This document shows, piece after piece, positions 10,870 through 22,300 of a DNA stretch of 64,000 nt. Positions within the stretch are counted from its first letter, which is position 1. Every line of letters begins with the position of its first letter. The translations under genes were made by a program, and so were the position numbers. Under the pieces are notes generated by a model that saw nothing but the letters and a program-made list of their open reading frames with translations, was not told the origin of the DNA and did no database searches. This DNA comes from Cladobotryum mycophilum (lineage: Eukaryota > Ascomycota > Sordariomycetes > Hypocreales > Hypocreaceae), in NCBI GenBank assembly GCA_036429605.1, contig JAVFKD010000004.1:3968001-4032000 (forward strand), in the 5' to 3' direction.

Positions 10870-12765
10870 ATGACCAAGGATGCTGAACATGAGGAGCTTA
10901 GCCACGATGAGGTGGACGCTCTTCGTGAGGCTCAATTGACGAGGAACGTACTGTTCAAGATTGATACTCGGTAAGCTATTCCGAGATCTGGGCCATGGTG
11001 GGCTGATCTGACATGAGATTCCACTGTGCTGTATGGCTAATGATATCACAGTGTCATGCCCATCTTGGCTCTTCTCTTGCTTTGCTCGTTCCTGGATCGG
11101 ACCAATGTCGGAAACGCAAAGATTCTCGGATTGGAAAGGGATATTCACATCACTGACCGTCAGTACAATCAGGGACTTGCCGTCTTTTATGCCACCTATA
11201 TTGCCTGGTTAGTCTGCTTCACCTCATACTTTCCCTTGTGCATATTGACATGCCTGACGCATCCCATGTAGCGAGCTGCCGAGTAACCTTTTGCTCAAGA
11301 AAATCTCACCAAGGATATGGCTCCCCTTCTTGGCCTGCATATGGGGCATCATCACCATGTGTCTCGGCTTCGTGAGGGGCTATAGTAGTTTCGTAGCCGT
11401 TAGGGCCCTCCTCGGTATTGCAGAGGGAGGTCTCTTCCCCGGCATCGTGCTGTACCTGTCAAGCTTGTACACGCGCGGCGAACTGGCCCTTCGTATTGGC
11501 ATCTTTTACACGGCTGCGTCCATGTCAGGTGCCTTTGGAGGTCTGCTTGCCAGAGGACTTTCGGCCATTGGACCGCGTGGTGGGCTTGAAGGCTGGCGGT
11601 GGATCTTTATCATTGAAGGATTGCTTGTGAGTACCATGGAGGTGACTGGGGCTACATGTTTGCTGATATGTGTTAGACTGTTGTGTCTGGTTTGATTGCC
11701 TTTGCCGGCTTGCCTAATGGTGTTGCCACTGCTAGCTTCCTCACGCCAGAAGAACGTGAATACGCATCAAACCGGTTAGCAAGTGGCGGAGGTGGTCGCT
11801 TCAAGTAAGTTGACACTCATGTTGTCTAACTGAACAGAATGAAACTAACAGGACTGTCATAGTTTGGCTCGTGAGGCACAAGAGCCCTTCAGTTGGTCCG
11901 AAGTTCGCCGTGGCGTCTTCAATCTTCAGGTCTGGCTCACGTCTACGTCCTACTTTGCGATTCTATCTGGAGTCTACTCCTTTGGACTGTTTGTAAGTTG
12001 TATACTTTTCTTCTTCTTCTCCTCTTCTTCTCTTCTTTTTTACTACCCACCTCCCCTAAAGTCTCTGGCTAATGCCTGGCTGTAGTTGCCCACCATTGTC
12101 AATGACATGCACATTGCGTCCAACCCCAACCAGACGCAACTATGGACCGTCATCCCCTACGCCGTGGCCACGCCAGTCACCGTCTTAATCGCCTTTCTCT
12201 CCGACAGGCTCAGGCTCCGCGGCGTCTTGATGCTAGTTGTGCTCCCCATATCTATTGCAGGATACGCGGTTATTGCGCACGTTGAATCCGCCAAAGTGCG
12301 CTTCGCCATGACTTGCCTCATGGCTCTGGGCATGTACAGCGCTGTGCCATGTGTGCTGGTTTGGAATGCGAATAACTCTGCCGGGCACTATAAGCGGGCT
12401 ACCACTTCGGCGATACAACTTGCGGTGGCAAACTGTGGCGGATTTGTTGCAAGTGAGTCTCGCCTATTCCTACCGCGACAATCTTCATGCTGACTGGAAT
12501 AAATAGCTTTTGTGTATCCTGCAAAGGAGGGCCCGATATACCAAAAGGGACATACCATTATTCTGGGTCTGTTATGCTATGCATGGTTTGCGTACGTTCT
12601 TCTCTCTAACCCCCTGGCGCGCTCATTGCTGATTTGAGATGTAAAAGTGCCCTTGTCAATGTCCTTTGGTGCACCAAGATCAACCGCGACAAGAAGAATG
12701 GAAAATATGACCAATATGCGGGCACGGGCGATGACAGAGATCCCGAGTTTAAGATGGTGTTGTAG
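10870..12765 (+). CDS. MFS transporter, anion:cation symporter (Dal5/TNA1-like) family
   Basis: Multi-exon membrane carrier. The N-terminal cytosolic segment is acidic (EHEELSHDEVDAL). The first membrane segment ends in SFLDRTNVGNAKILGLE, the hallmark of the allantoate/nicotinate permease group. Further family marks are QYNQGLAVFYATYIA, RALLGIAEGGLFPG, YTRGELALRIG and EGWRWIFIIEG. The second half contains FSWSEVRRGVFNLQVWL, the TM7-10 block with FLSDRLRLRG, and WNANNSAGHYKRATTSA. The tail (KINRDKKNGKYDQYAG) is typical of this group. Exons are split by short introns, for example after IDTR, TYIA, EGLL, GRF, YSFGLF and GGFVA. The likely substrate is a carboxylate or amide such as a vitamin, allantoate or peptide-like anion; it cannot be narrowed from sequence. 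Confidence 0.9.
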
Positions 12766-12989
12766 GACTTGATGCCCATGTTCTGTATATAAGAGATGCT
12801 CATGATGAACGTTCGGAGCTTGTTATGATATGATGGATGTAAACGTTCGCTTTGTGGATAAAGGACGAAGAGTTGATGACGAACGCATGGTCTTGTGAAT
12901 GCCTTTACACTGGCAAAGGTTGGACTTGTATATCTGTATACACCTGTATATATCTTTGTAAATGGAATGATATATATCATCGTGTTTAT

Positions 12990-14096
12990 TTATAGTCCAC
13001 CTAGTATCTCTGCAATCTCTTCTTTATTCCCACATATTATCCCTCCCCTCTCATCACAAGTGAGCGCCTCCTTTGACAAGATATCGTCCGCCTTTGTCTC
13101 ACCGTCAATGGCATTTCCGCCTGCACACTCCACAATCAGAGCGATGGGATAAAGCTCATACAGCTTCCTCAGCTTAGCTTTGGAAACGGACGTGACGGGC
13201 GAGATGTAGATCCCGTGGCCCTTGGACAGGGAATGGACAATGTCCGGAACCAACCCGCCGCTATACCTCAGCGTGTACTTTTTGGAGATGTAGCTCGTCA
13301 CGAGGCTCATGTACCACTCGTCCTCTGCCGCAGCTCGTAGGTTGGCCGGTGCAAAGTACTTGGTCTTGTACGGCGGAGAGGCTAGGCGGATTATCTCGCG
13401 GACGAGTTGGGCGGTCTGAAGACCGTCTTCCCCAAGACCGATTTCGAAGCAGGAACCTTGCTGGCCGGGCTCTCGCAGGGCGACTATGGCTGTTGTGCGA
13501 GGGCCGTATATACCGAGTATGGCGGCAATCTGCTTATCCCTGGGAACTTGACCGAGTGCAGACTCGCCTTGCCAGATACCGATGATGGTGCCTACCGTCC
13601 AGTTTGGGCCGATGATGGAGCTCCCATCCAGGGGATCAAACGCGACCGTAAACTGTTGTGCCACATTCGCATCACCACCACCAGTAGTAGTATGCACCAC
13701 AGGCCTCTCTACGGGGTCCTCCTCGCTGCTAGCAGTTACAACAGAGGGACACTTTGCCAGCGCGGCGCGAACAGCGTTCTCCGCCGAGACGTCGACGTTG
13801 AGCTGATCGTCGCCGAAAGTATTGGCCCCGCCGGTGAGTGAGACTTGATGGGATTGGCGGAGGATTTTGCCAATCTCCGAGATGGCGTCCAAAAGGTTGG
13901 GGATGACGGTGGTTACGAGGAGGTTTTGCGATGGGGAGAAGGAGGAGGAGGCTGTGGAGAGGTGTTTTGGGAGCCAGCTTGGTGCTGCCATGTTGGGGGG
14001 AGGTCTTTTTGATTGGAATAAGGACGGGGTTGTTACAGGTATGTATATATTTTGAAGCTTCTGGGAAAGTGTCTTGGTGATGTCAGGTTTGGGCAT
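12990..14096 (-). CDS. Sedoheptulose-1,7-/fructose-1,6-bisphosphatase family enzyme
   Basis: Single-exon 368-aa protein of the class 1 FBPase/SBPase superfamily, a Mg2+-dependent sugar-bisphosphate phosphatase. Seen directly: the acidic metal site ASSEEDP and FDPLDGSS, then IYGPRTT, the substrate-binding segment KYTLRYSGGLVPDI, and AGGNAIDGET near the C-terminus. From memory, the wording around GANTFGDDQLNVDVSAE, TVGTIIGIW and YTLRYSGG is closer to plant-type SBPase than to gluconeogenic FBPase. The long N-terminal AMP-binding region of FBPase is not evident. SBPase activity is therefore preferred but not proven. The N-terminal 30 or so residues are divergent; an in-frame ATG at codon 35 (MAAPSWLPKH) could be the true start. 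Confidence 0.85.
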   Translation of the reverse strand: MPKPDITKTLSQKLQNIYIPVTTPSLFQSKRPPPNMAAPSWLPKHLSTASSSFSPSQNLLVTTVIPNLLDAISEIGKILRQSHQVSLTGGANTFGDDQLNVDVSAENAVRAALAKCPSVVTASSEEDPVERPVVHTTTGGGDANVAQQFTVAFDPLDGSSIIGPNWTVGTIIGIWQGESALGQVPRDKQIAAILGIYGPRTTAIVALREPGQQGSCFEIGLGEDGLQTAQLVREIIRLASPPYKTKYFAPANLRAAAEDEWYMSLVTSYISKKYTLRYSGGLVPDIVHSLSKGHGIYISPVTSVSKAKLRKLYELYPIALIVECAGGNAIDGETKADDILSKEALTCDERGGIICGNKEEIAEILGGL

Positions 14097-14433
14097 TTCC
14101 TAATGAGAATTGGTGAGATTCAACGGTAGGTTGATGATGGCGCGCTGTTGGTGGAGCTGCGGGACTCGCTAATCTGCATTTAAATCCCGCTGCCGATGGA
14201 CGTGCATATCGACCTTGATCCATCGTTGGCTTCCGGGTGTCAACCATTGATCCCTATATGATGTTATATCGATCTTGAAGGATCTTTTGTCCCAGATTGT
14301 TCAGATGTATAGCATCATAGCTTCAAAAATAGGTTGTAGACTTGGTCATGCATGTTCAAGACTTCAAGAGGACGAGAACGTAATCACCATCGTGAATCAT
14401 GATACTCCAGAGAGAGAGAAATAGCCCATGTAT
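14097..14433. other. Short intergenic region
   Basis: Spans the bisphosphatase promoter and the 3' flank of the PRISE-like gene. No gene or distinctive repeat is seen. Confidence 0.45.
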
Positions 14434-15793
14434 TCAAAAGATGACACCGGCCGCTCTAAACCGTTCAAACGCATCAATCCATCCAGCCACCGGCGCTCTC
14501 GCATCCATAAACCCCGTCCCCCTCAGCCTTTCCAGGCTCAAATGCCGATCAAACGTCAACCACCAGCCAACACGATCCAGCTGCGCACCACCCGCGCCAA
14601 CACCACACGTCAACGCCTTTGTCAGACCCTTTCTCTGGAACAAATACTTGTACTTGTCGACGTATTCGCTGGGTTTCAGCTGACCGGGGTCGCTGGAGGG
14701 ACCAACGCCGACGAGGCCGAACCAGTGGGCGGCCACGGACCAGAGCTCTCGGAGGGTGGTGGGCTGAGCGCTGTCTGCTATGTTGATCACTTTTCCCGCG
14801 CATGCGTCCTGATGGAGCGCCGCGTGGATGGACGCCCTGCCGAGTGTTCTTTCGGATACCGGAGAGCTGAGCGAATCGGCCGCTGCGTCCACGCCCGGAA
14901 AAGGAACCTCTATCCTTTCCCTGGGCGACCCGACGGGCGAGCTGGCAGATGCTCTGATACCGTGATTGTAAGCGTAGAGCGACAGATATTGCGCCCAGTG
15001 CAAGGCGAGAGAGAACCCCGAACCGTTGGGACTAAATCCAATGACGGCATCGGGACACAGCTCCGTCCATGTCCAGCCCCGGTTCTGGCTCGCATTATTG
15101 AGGATATGTCTGAACCACGGGTACGCTACTGTCTTTGCGTAGTCTTCGGGGAGGTTATCTGCCATGGATTCTTCGAGGGGGCTGTGAATGTGCCTCCTGG
15201 GTTGTAGATGCCATATCCCTGGATGGGGGTGTTAGTCCATGTCAAAAGATGAGGTGCTCGTGTGGTTTTGAAAGGCTTACTCTTGTGCCGCCCGAGTAGA
15301 CCAAGGACTTGAGATTAGGTGTAATGATGTTGAGAGCATCTGCCACTCGTTCCATCATGCCGCAGTTGACTCTGCATTCTCTGATGTGATCATCATTAAT
15401 AGCCGTAAACACTGCACACGCACGTATCAATACTTGATCACCAATAGTAGCACTTGAGCCAAAAAAGAAAGAAAATAAAGAAGAAAAAAACATACCAAAA
15501 TAAAACGCATGCGTGATACCCACCGCATCCCTCATTTTGCCCTTCAAGTCGCTCGCAAGATCCTCCCCCGTGCCCTCGAGCAGATTCACCCCCGACACGA
15601 TCTGCAGCTCGGGTCGTCCGGACGACGCCTTGGGCCAGTACAGGTCCTTTTCCGGGACGGGGCGGTTGAACACGGCGGTGACCTTGGAGAAGGTGCCCGT
15701 GTGGGGGTACTCGGAGAGGAGCTGGTTGACGACGGACCAGCCGAGGAGGCCGGAGGCGCCAAAGACGATGGCGTGGTTGGACTGTTCAGCCAT
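14434..15793 (-). CDS. PRISE-like NAD(P)H-dependent reductase (extended SDR)
   Basis: Three exons: 15793-15496, a middle exon ending near 15290, and about 15224-14434. The N-terminal Rossmann motif is GASGLLGWSVVNQL. The middle exon has NCGMMERVADAL and SLVYSGGTR, and the last exon opens with GYGIYNPGG and contains NRGWTWTELCPDAVIGFSPN. The order GASGxxG, then a Tyr-containing strand, then W-T-W-T-E-x-C-P-D-x-x-I-G is typical of the progesterone-5-beta-reductase/iridoid-synthase (PRISE) group of SDRs, which reduce activated C=C bonds using NADPH. Fungal members are of unknown substrate. The C-terminal LSLERLRGTGF ... AFERFRAAGVI also fits the family. It is not obviously tied to a neighbouring pathway. 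Confidence 0.82.
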
Positions 15794-16796
15794 GGTGGTG
15801 AATACGAGAGAGAGATACTTGGGTTATTTGCGATGTAGAAGTTTTATCTTTGATTCAATTTTATATAGTAGATAGAAACAGAGTTATATATATACACATA
15901 TACGAGATAGTAATTCCATAGCAACATGGACGCGCATGCATCATCATCTTGGCTTACAAAAACTGGAGTTGGAGCTGAAAGAGTGTTGGTGTGTGTGTGG
16001 CGGGTTTCCTTGGCCGTGATGACTTGTTCGGCGACGGGGTCTTAGCATGCAACATGAGCTAGAATGAGTCATCCTACCTAGAATGGCCTAACCTAGATAC
16101 ATATTCACTGTACTGTGACTTTTCGGATTGGACCAAGACGGACAGAACAGCCCCGGAGATTTGATGAAGGCTTTGTGGATGTCATTTTGCTTGTACCTGA
16201 TGTAATGCTACCCGTTGGAGCGTATTCATGGATATTGTAATGGTGCAGTGTTGTGCTGATGGATGATGCAGGAAGAGTTGGGCTGTTACACCGGTTGGGC
16301 ACACCTCATCGCCACTACGCCTACCCACCACCAAGTATTTATATTATGTAAACCTTGTGCGAGGATCAAACCAAAGACAATAAATGTCCATATAAAACCT
16401 CCACAGAAAAAGATAAAAGAAAAGAAAAAGAAGACGCCCCAAAAAGCCCATAAATGGCCTTGTCTTTGTTTCCGTAGTGGGCCTAGTCAACCTTGTACAC
16501 TATAGAGTAGAAAGGGTAGACATCTGTATCACGTCAACGTTCTACTAAAGAGGTACAAGTAAAGCACAACAATAAGGACATTTAAGATGATATACTTCCA
16601 TTTAAACTATTGGAATAAATAAATAAAAATGCACAGTGTCTACAACCTCAAATCTCGCTAGATTCTCTCTCTCCGTCGTCTCAGCAGTATCCCCTAGTAA
16701 TATTTGGGTCGCACTCTCATACCCACGAACACCTAGAGTAGCTTATTGGCTCGACATCCCTGATGAAACGGCCTGTTGCTACCAGAGCATCGAATA
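15794..16796. other. Intergenic region
   Basis: Contains the PRISE promoter (a TATATATA-like stretch near 15887-15895) and A-rich patches (about 16387-16432). No coding region is supported. Confidence 0.45.
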
Positions 16797-17456
16797 TTAA
16801 CCCCGGTAGGAGCTGGTTCGACTCCTTTCATCGGAATGGGACGGACGGCGAGACGACCGAGAGGTACTAGTGATGGTGCTGGTACTCTCCGTAGAAGCAT
16901 ACGATGCCTCGCTTCTACCGTGCCTACCAGAGGTTGCATGGCTATAGCGAGGTGATCCTTGACCACTGTGCTGGGGTCCGGAATGAGATGGCCTGCGATG
17001 CGATGATACGCTAGAGACATAGGAAATGGTGCCTGAAGACGCAGGGTACGCCGAAGTTGCGGCCGAGGAATCGGTAGCCAGCGTGCATAAAGAAGCAGCA
17101 TCGGAACGCGACGCAACGGTAGACGGGGCAACCTGATATGACGCACGACCAGACGAGTCCCCGTGATAACCACTAATGGAAGACTCAGGATACACCGTCG
17201 ACGAATCCGACGCAACAGACGCGGCGGGAGAAAGGGAACGAGGCCTATCCCGCTGCCCCTTGCTATTCTTCTTCCAGTCCCGGCCCCTGCCGGATTTGTA
17301 GCACTGCTTGCAGCGCTCGTGGTAGGGGACGTGGTACTTCTTCTTGACCTCGCCGCAGTCCAGCCCTTCTAGGGGGACGGCACCATCGCATTGGCTGAGT
17401 TTGTCTGCCATCCATTGGTGGCAGACGGGACAGTTGAAGGTTCGGTAGGTGCACAT
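16797..17456 (-). CDS. Cys-rich N-terminus, Ser-rich tail; unknown fungal protein
   Basis: A 219-aa single-exon frame that I do not recognise by name. The first 65 residues hold spaced cysteines and histidines: CPVCHQW near residue 9, further Cys at about 23 and 34, and HERCKQC near 47-52. This looks like a small metal-binding or disulphide unit and ends in a basic KSGRGRDWKKNSKGQRDRPR segment. The rest is low-complexity Ser/Thr/Arg with Tyr, including SRSSRRPSHSDERSR. No signal peptide or membrane span is seen. A nuclear or RNA-linked role is possible from the basic linker but is only inference. Frames on the opposite strand look like shadows of this composition. Confidence 0.6.
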   Translation of the reverse strand: MCTYRTFNCPVCHQWMADKLSQCDGAVPLEGLDCGEVKKKYHVPYHERCKQCYKSGRGRDWKKNSKGQRDRPRSLSPAASVASDSSTVYPESSISGYHGDSSGRASYQVAPSTVASRSDAASLCTLATDSSAATSAYPASSGTISYVSSVSSHRRPSHSGPQHSGQGSPRYSHATSGRHGRSEASYASTESTSTITSTSRSSRRPSHSDERSRTSSYRG

Positions 17457-18027
17457 TGGTGTAGGATTTGGGCAGTTTTTCTCAGGCAGTCGTTGATAAA
17501 AAGTGGCTGATGTCTTGTAGTTGAAGTGATGGCTGCGAGGATGCTTGAAGATATGTGTGTTTGAGTTGATGAGTAGAGTTCATGTTATAAAATCTGGCTT
17601 TATATATGCTTGGGTTGGTAGTGTACCTTGAGTCGGTTGTTTTTAAACAATCCCATTGTTGTTTATCGGCTTTGTCATGTCCTTAAAAGACCATAGTCTT
17701 TGTATCTTGTCCAGCTTGCTATCAATTGTTCAATGTCATTTGATGACTGGATAAAATAAATCACAATGTAGATAAAGGGTGGAAGCATCTGAAACGGCAG
17801 CCGTTCAAGGGATGTTTTCTGTAACCACTTTTGTAAATCCCTTTTATACTATTCTTGGATAAAGGACGTCTGAATTAGAAGGGGTAACAATATTGGCCAT
17901 TCTTTGTTTGCTGTTCATGTGGCTTTGACATACTCGCAGTTATATGTGAAAGAGCGTTGCATTATCAGGATCTATCTGCTAAATTTAGTCCAAGTATTAT
18001 CCCAGTGTAAGTACAGGCAGTTAGCGA
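17457..18027. other. Intergenic region
   Basis: Holds the promoter of the Cys/Ser-rich gene and the 3' flank of the glutamine-synthetase-like gene. No further gene is seen. Confidence 0.45.
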
Positions 18028-19353
18028 TTAAAAGAAGTCCAAAATCCTCAGTCTTCGCTCTTCCTCCGTCATTAAGCCAAAGCACCGATTGTCCTTGCTC
18101 TTGACCTGGAGATATTTCTTCAGCAACATCTCACCGACAAGGGCCTTCATGCCTTCATCTTTTCTGGCAACTTCTATACTTTCAGCCAGCGTCGCGGGCA
18201 AGCGTTCTGTGATTCCATGCTTCCTAAGCATCTCCTCTGCCTCCTCAGGCTCAAAGGCGTACGTCACAATCTGGCAGTCCTTCATGGTGAGCTCACGCTT
18301 TTCCTTGACACCTTCTAAACCAGAAGCTAACATAGCGGCAGTAAAGAGGTAAGCATTTGCCGTAGCATCCAAAAGTCGGAACTCCCAGCGGCCGTCATTG
18401 ACTCTTCTGATGGGCATATCTCGGTTCCCTGTACCATAGCCCACCCACTCTCCAACACACTCTTCAACCACTCTAGAGTAGCTATCAAAGCTTGGTAGCC
18501 CGAAAACACACAGGGTTCGCAGCTTTGATAAAACACCAGCCAAGAATGCTGGTGCATTAGCTGGGGTGGGGTTGAGAGAAAAGTGAAAGTGAAGGCCGTG
18601 CAATGGTCCATGGTACACCGGTTTTGGCGCAAGCGAGGCTCTCAAGCCATGTTGAAGGCTGATGGTACGCAGAGTCTCTTGAGCCATGACGACGGCATCG
18701 ATTGCTTGCATTGGCGGCATAGGAGCGAGCGCAATCTCAAATTGGTCGCCCCTCTCGACGTGAATGTGATATGATTCAACGCCTGATGTTTGAAGTGCCA
18801 AAACAACATCTTCCAGGATGGTCAGATTCGTGGTCCTCAGACCGGCCATCATGCAATTGTCGATACTTCGATCAATGGTTCTCACGATGTTGCCAGCCTC
18901 ATCATGGAACGAAAACTCCATCTCAAACCCCATGAGGATCTTGGACCCGCATTTTTCTTCAACCTCTTGAACAAGGGTGGATAGCAGCTTTCTCGGGCAT
19001 CGTGCCAGGGGGTCCTCGAGACCCGCTTGCGCAGTGAAGCACATGACAGCGGCATGAGAGGGTCTGAACCCACACACGGCAAGCGACGACCAGTCTGGGA
19101 TAAGCTTCCAGTCCTCTATAGCTTCGAAAAACTCTTCTGAGGGCCCTGACAGGGGCGTGATGAGACAGCTTTGAGGAACAGAATACTCATCTGAGCCACT
19201 GGCGAGCTTTAGAGCTATGGATTTGGTGACGATTCGGGCGCGGAGAACGCCGGAGTAATCTACCCATTGGAGGCGAATGAATTGAACATGGTGGTGGGTG
19301 TTGAGAAAGTCTTTGAGGAGACTCTCGGAAACATCTCCCTTGCCGGTAGTCAT
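18028..19353 (-). CDS. Glutamine-synthetase-fold (GS-like) amide ligase
   Basis: A 441-aa single-exon protein from MTTGKGDVSES. The open frame continues 85 codons upstream to 19608, but that part is Ser/His-rich and unlike the family. The C-terminal two thirds match the glutamine-synthetase catalytic barrel: GFEMEFSFHD (metal-binding Glu), HVERGDQFEIAL, GLHFHFSLN in place of the usual H-x-H substrate strand, RWEFRLLDATANAYLFTAAMLASGLEG, and a C-terminal helix. It resembles the GS-like enzymes that join Glu to amines (FluG or gamma-glutamyl-polyamine type) more than true cytosolic GlnA. The substrate is unknown. It is the nearest gene upstream of the NRPS, 3.5 kb away, but nothing shows co-regulation. 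Confidence 0.8.
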   Translation of the reverse strand: MTTGKGDVSESLLKDFLNTHHHVQFIRLQWVDYSGVLRARIVTKSIALKLASGSDEYSVPQSCLITPLSGPSEEFFEAIEDWKLIPDWSSLAVCGFRPSHAAVMCFTAQAGLEDPLARCPRKLLSTLVQEVEEKCGSKILMGFEMEFSFHDEAGNIVRTIDRSIDNCMMAGLRTTNLTILEDVVLALQTSGVESYHIHVERGDQFEIALAPMPPMQAIDAVVMAQETLRTISLQHGLRASLAPKPVYHGPLHGLHFHFSLNPTPANAPAFLAGVLSKLRTLCVFGLPSFDSYSRVVEECVGEWVGYGTGNRDMPIRRVNDGRWEFRLLDATANAYLFTAAMLASGLEGVKEKRELTMKDCQIVTYAFEPEEAEEMLRKHGITERLPATLAESIEVARKDEGMKALVGEMLLKKYLQVKSKDNRCFGLMTEEERRLRILDFF

Positions 19354-22300
19354 TTTGGAGTACGAGAGTTGAGAGTGATATGAAAGTGATGCGGTGATGG
19401 GTGATGGGTGGCCGAGATGCTGATGAGGGGGATGTTTAATGTATGCAAGGCAGGGTGGGTCGGTAGAGGCAGGCAACTTTAGTAGGTGATATAAGAAGGA
19501 AGAGGACTGGCCAATCGTTCGCTCCTGTCGAAGTTGTTTTTGGGAAAGATGATCAATCGGAATGCATTCTTTGGCAAGAGTAAATATCGGACGGCAACTC
19601 TTTCCCACTACACCAATTTCTTCATCCTACTCCCTAGTATGATACGACAACGACATACGGAGTAGCGTAAGCCTAGTTTCTTGAAGCTCCATCCACATGC
19701 GCATACCTACGTAATATGCCGAGCTCAAACAACCTTGCTAGCTCCCGGCTCATGCTTATTTAGGTACATTCCATGGGTCGGAGAGAGAAAGGAAGGGGGA
19801 GGGAAGCAAGAAAGGTACACACTGTGTCATGATGATTCCCGATGGCAAGCGAGGGGTGACGATGAGACGACGATAACCAAGACTACCTAGTAGGTACTTG
19901 GTATGGGTATGGGATGAGATCGTATGGTGCTTTTCCTTAGGCTGTGCATAAGTTCGAGACAATCGGAAATCATGGCCCGGGTAAGTCTCGAACTCTCTCC
20001 TCGCATAGCGCAATTTATAAGAAATGTTGTTTTTCATCATATGAGGTATTACGAGTATGTAATGGCCTTGGAATTGGCCTACGACATCGTATACATTACA
20101 CATTACATAGGTATGTGATGCCACTTTTTACCAATCGGTTTGGAGCTTGGCGTAGTGTTATAGGCAGGCATTTATCACGGCAATGTACGTCTTGTGCATT
20201 TGCCTCGTTTACATGCGTAACTCTTTTTACGTATTCTGTAGAAACAAGTCATAGTATGGAGGCGAGTATCATGGATTGTATGTACTACTGTATAGCATGC
20301 ATGCATGCGGCTGATGATGATGTTTCTCCGCAAAGACGGCAAAAGTTGTGGTTGCATGAGGAAAAGTGTTGCACCAATGGCGAAAGCCAATTGAGGGTGC
20401 TGGACGCTAAAAAGTTTTTTTCTTCCAGGAGGGTGCCTCCACTATAACATCCCCCTGGAAGCCCTGGAGCGCTATCGCTTCTCCGAACCACCCACTGTAA
20501 TAAATATCCATCCATGGATTGGGCTGGCCCCATCCAATCCATACTCACTTCTAGGTTAGTACTGCGCCTCTCCAGCCTCAACGGCATGCATGGTTTTTCT
20601 AGCCTGCGATCGAGATGCTCTTGAGACTAACGTTTTTAGAGTCGATCTAGGTTGTCTGAAAAATTTGAACAGTTTGGGATTATAAGTGGATAAGGATAAA
20701 TAAATAAATTAATAAATGAAGAAATAAATGAAATCTTACTCAGTCGTGCCCGCACCTCTCTAAATTGAGTTTGCGGGGAGAAATGGGCATTTAATAACCA
20801 AGTCAAACATCTTAGGCCATGTCATGTACTTGTATGCATGTTTGTTTACATTTGGTGTTGCCAAGTCTCTGAATCATTACCATCCGTGATCATTGTAAAT
20901 CATCATAAACGAATGAATATGAATAACTCCAGCGTCATACCAAAATATCGGTACCTTATTTTAGGTATCTTAGAACCGACCTGGAGCTGTGAAGAGTTTT
21001 TTTGGCATGCATGTCTTGCATTTTAGTGGAGCGGACTTTGCCTTGGAAGTGGAGAGCTTTCAGAGGCTCCATCAGGCCCACAAGGAAGGGAAGGGGGTGG
21101 AACAATAATAACGGTAGTCGCGACTTGGACGGCTCGAGCCGCCGGTATTCAGGAGAAGAAAAAATTGCAGAGACATTGTAAGAATTTTCTCGACTCAACA
21201 CGATGCAAACACGGCCTAATGAATCCAACTCGGACAATTGAAAAGTCTGTCTTGCCGAAAGACACACAACCCTAAGCTCACCCATTCCTTGTCCATCTTC
21301 ACAACCAGGGCATCTTCGGTTTGCAATGGCAAAAGAGAAAAAATCAGCCACCGTGGGCAAGCTCGAGCTCAAGACACCGATGTGGATACGGCGGAGTCGA
21401 TATATTGATTGAATTGCATGGTGAGAGAGGAGAGAGGAGGGGAAGATGCGCTCAGCTGTACATGTATGACATGACAAACTACGACATCACCCACCGTTTT
21501 CCTTGTTCATCTTGCACAGGTACGCTGACAGGGGTATGGAAGAAGAGCTTTTCGATCATTCTACTACTCCCTCCGGATACTTACGTAAGGTTGCATGAGG
21601 AGGGGGAAAATACAGCAACACGGGTCGTCAACCATTGAACTTGCATTAAAGACATGTTGATCTAGGCCCCTGTTTATTTTTTCATGCCTCGCCCTGTGTT
21701 GAGGCGCTGGTATTATCCCTCATCTCCATACATGCATATGCATGACTTACAAAAAAGAGCTTTCATCCCCGGGCCTCTGTTTACCCTGGCGAGAACTGTA
21801 ACTGGTCGTGGCAATCATGTGGTGCTCAAGTCTAGATGCACTCAATTTGACTCTCCCTGCTAAACGAGGCCATCTAATCCATCAGCTAGCCTCCGTCTCT
21901 CCATTCGTTCCAGCAATGGAACTCGGCCCAGAATCGCACAAATCAACAACACAAACAACTCCCAGCCGCCGAGCCAAGATCAAGATGAACCTCTCGGGTG
22001 CTTCAAACCACCCTGCTTACAGCTACGTCGGAGCCAAGAATGAGCTTAACCCAATCGTTTGCCTGGAATCCAGCGCGTGAAAACTCTGCCGGGTTGATTT
22101 GAACCGACCCATTGCCCCCCCCCCAAAAGAAAAAGCTCGCCGTCAAGATACATATACACAGTGTACAGGAGTAGACCGACACTGTACACTGTCGTAATGG
22201 AAACGGGTACTACAAGGATTCGAACTCTTTAGCTTGGCTACAAGGCCCCGGTAAAGGCAATGATCGGATTTGCAGCTGTGAAGAAAGTATTGGATTGATA

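Noticed and set aside
13407..13841. Plus-strand ORFs inside the bisphosphatase
   Set aside because: Antisense shadow of the conserved minus-strand enzyme.
14428..15207. 259-aa plus-strand ORF
   Set aside because: Antisense shadow of the PRISE-like gene; the minus frame has clear SDR motifs.
21808..22080. Plus-strand 90-aa ORF in the large gap
   Set aside because: Short, no recognised motif, composition not different from background frames.
22195..22260. tRNA-like T-loop (GTTCGAATCC on the minus strand)
   Set aside because: No matching acceptor stem, D-arm or anticodon arm could be folded around it.
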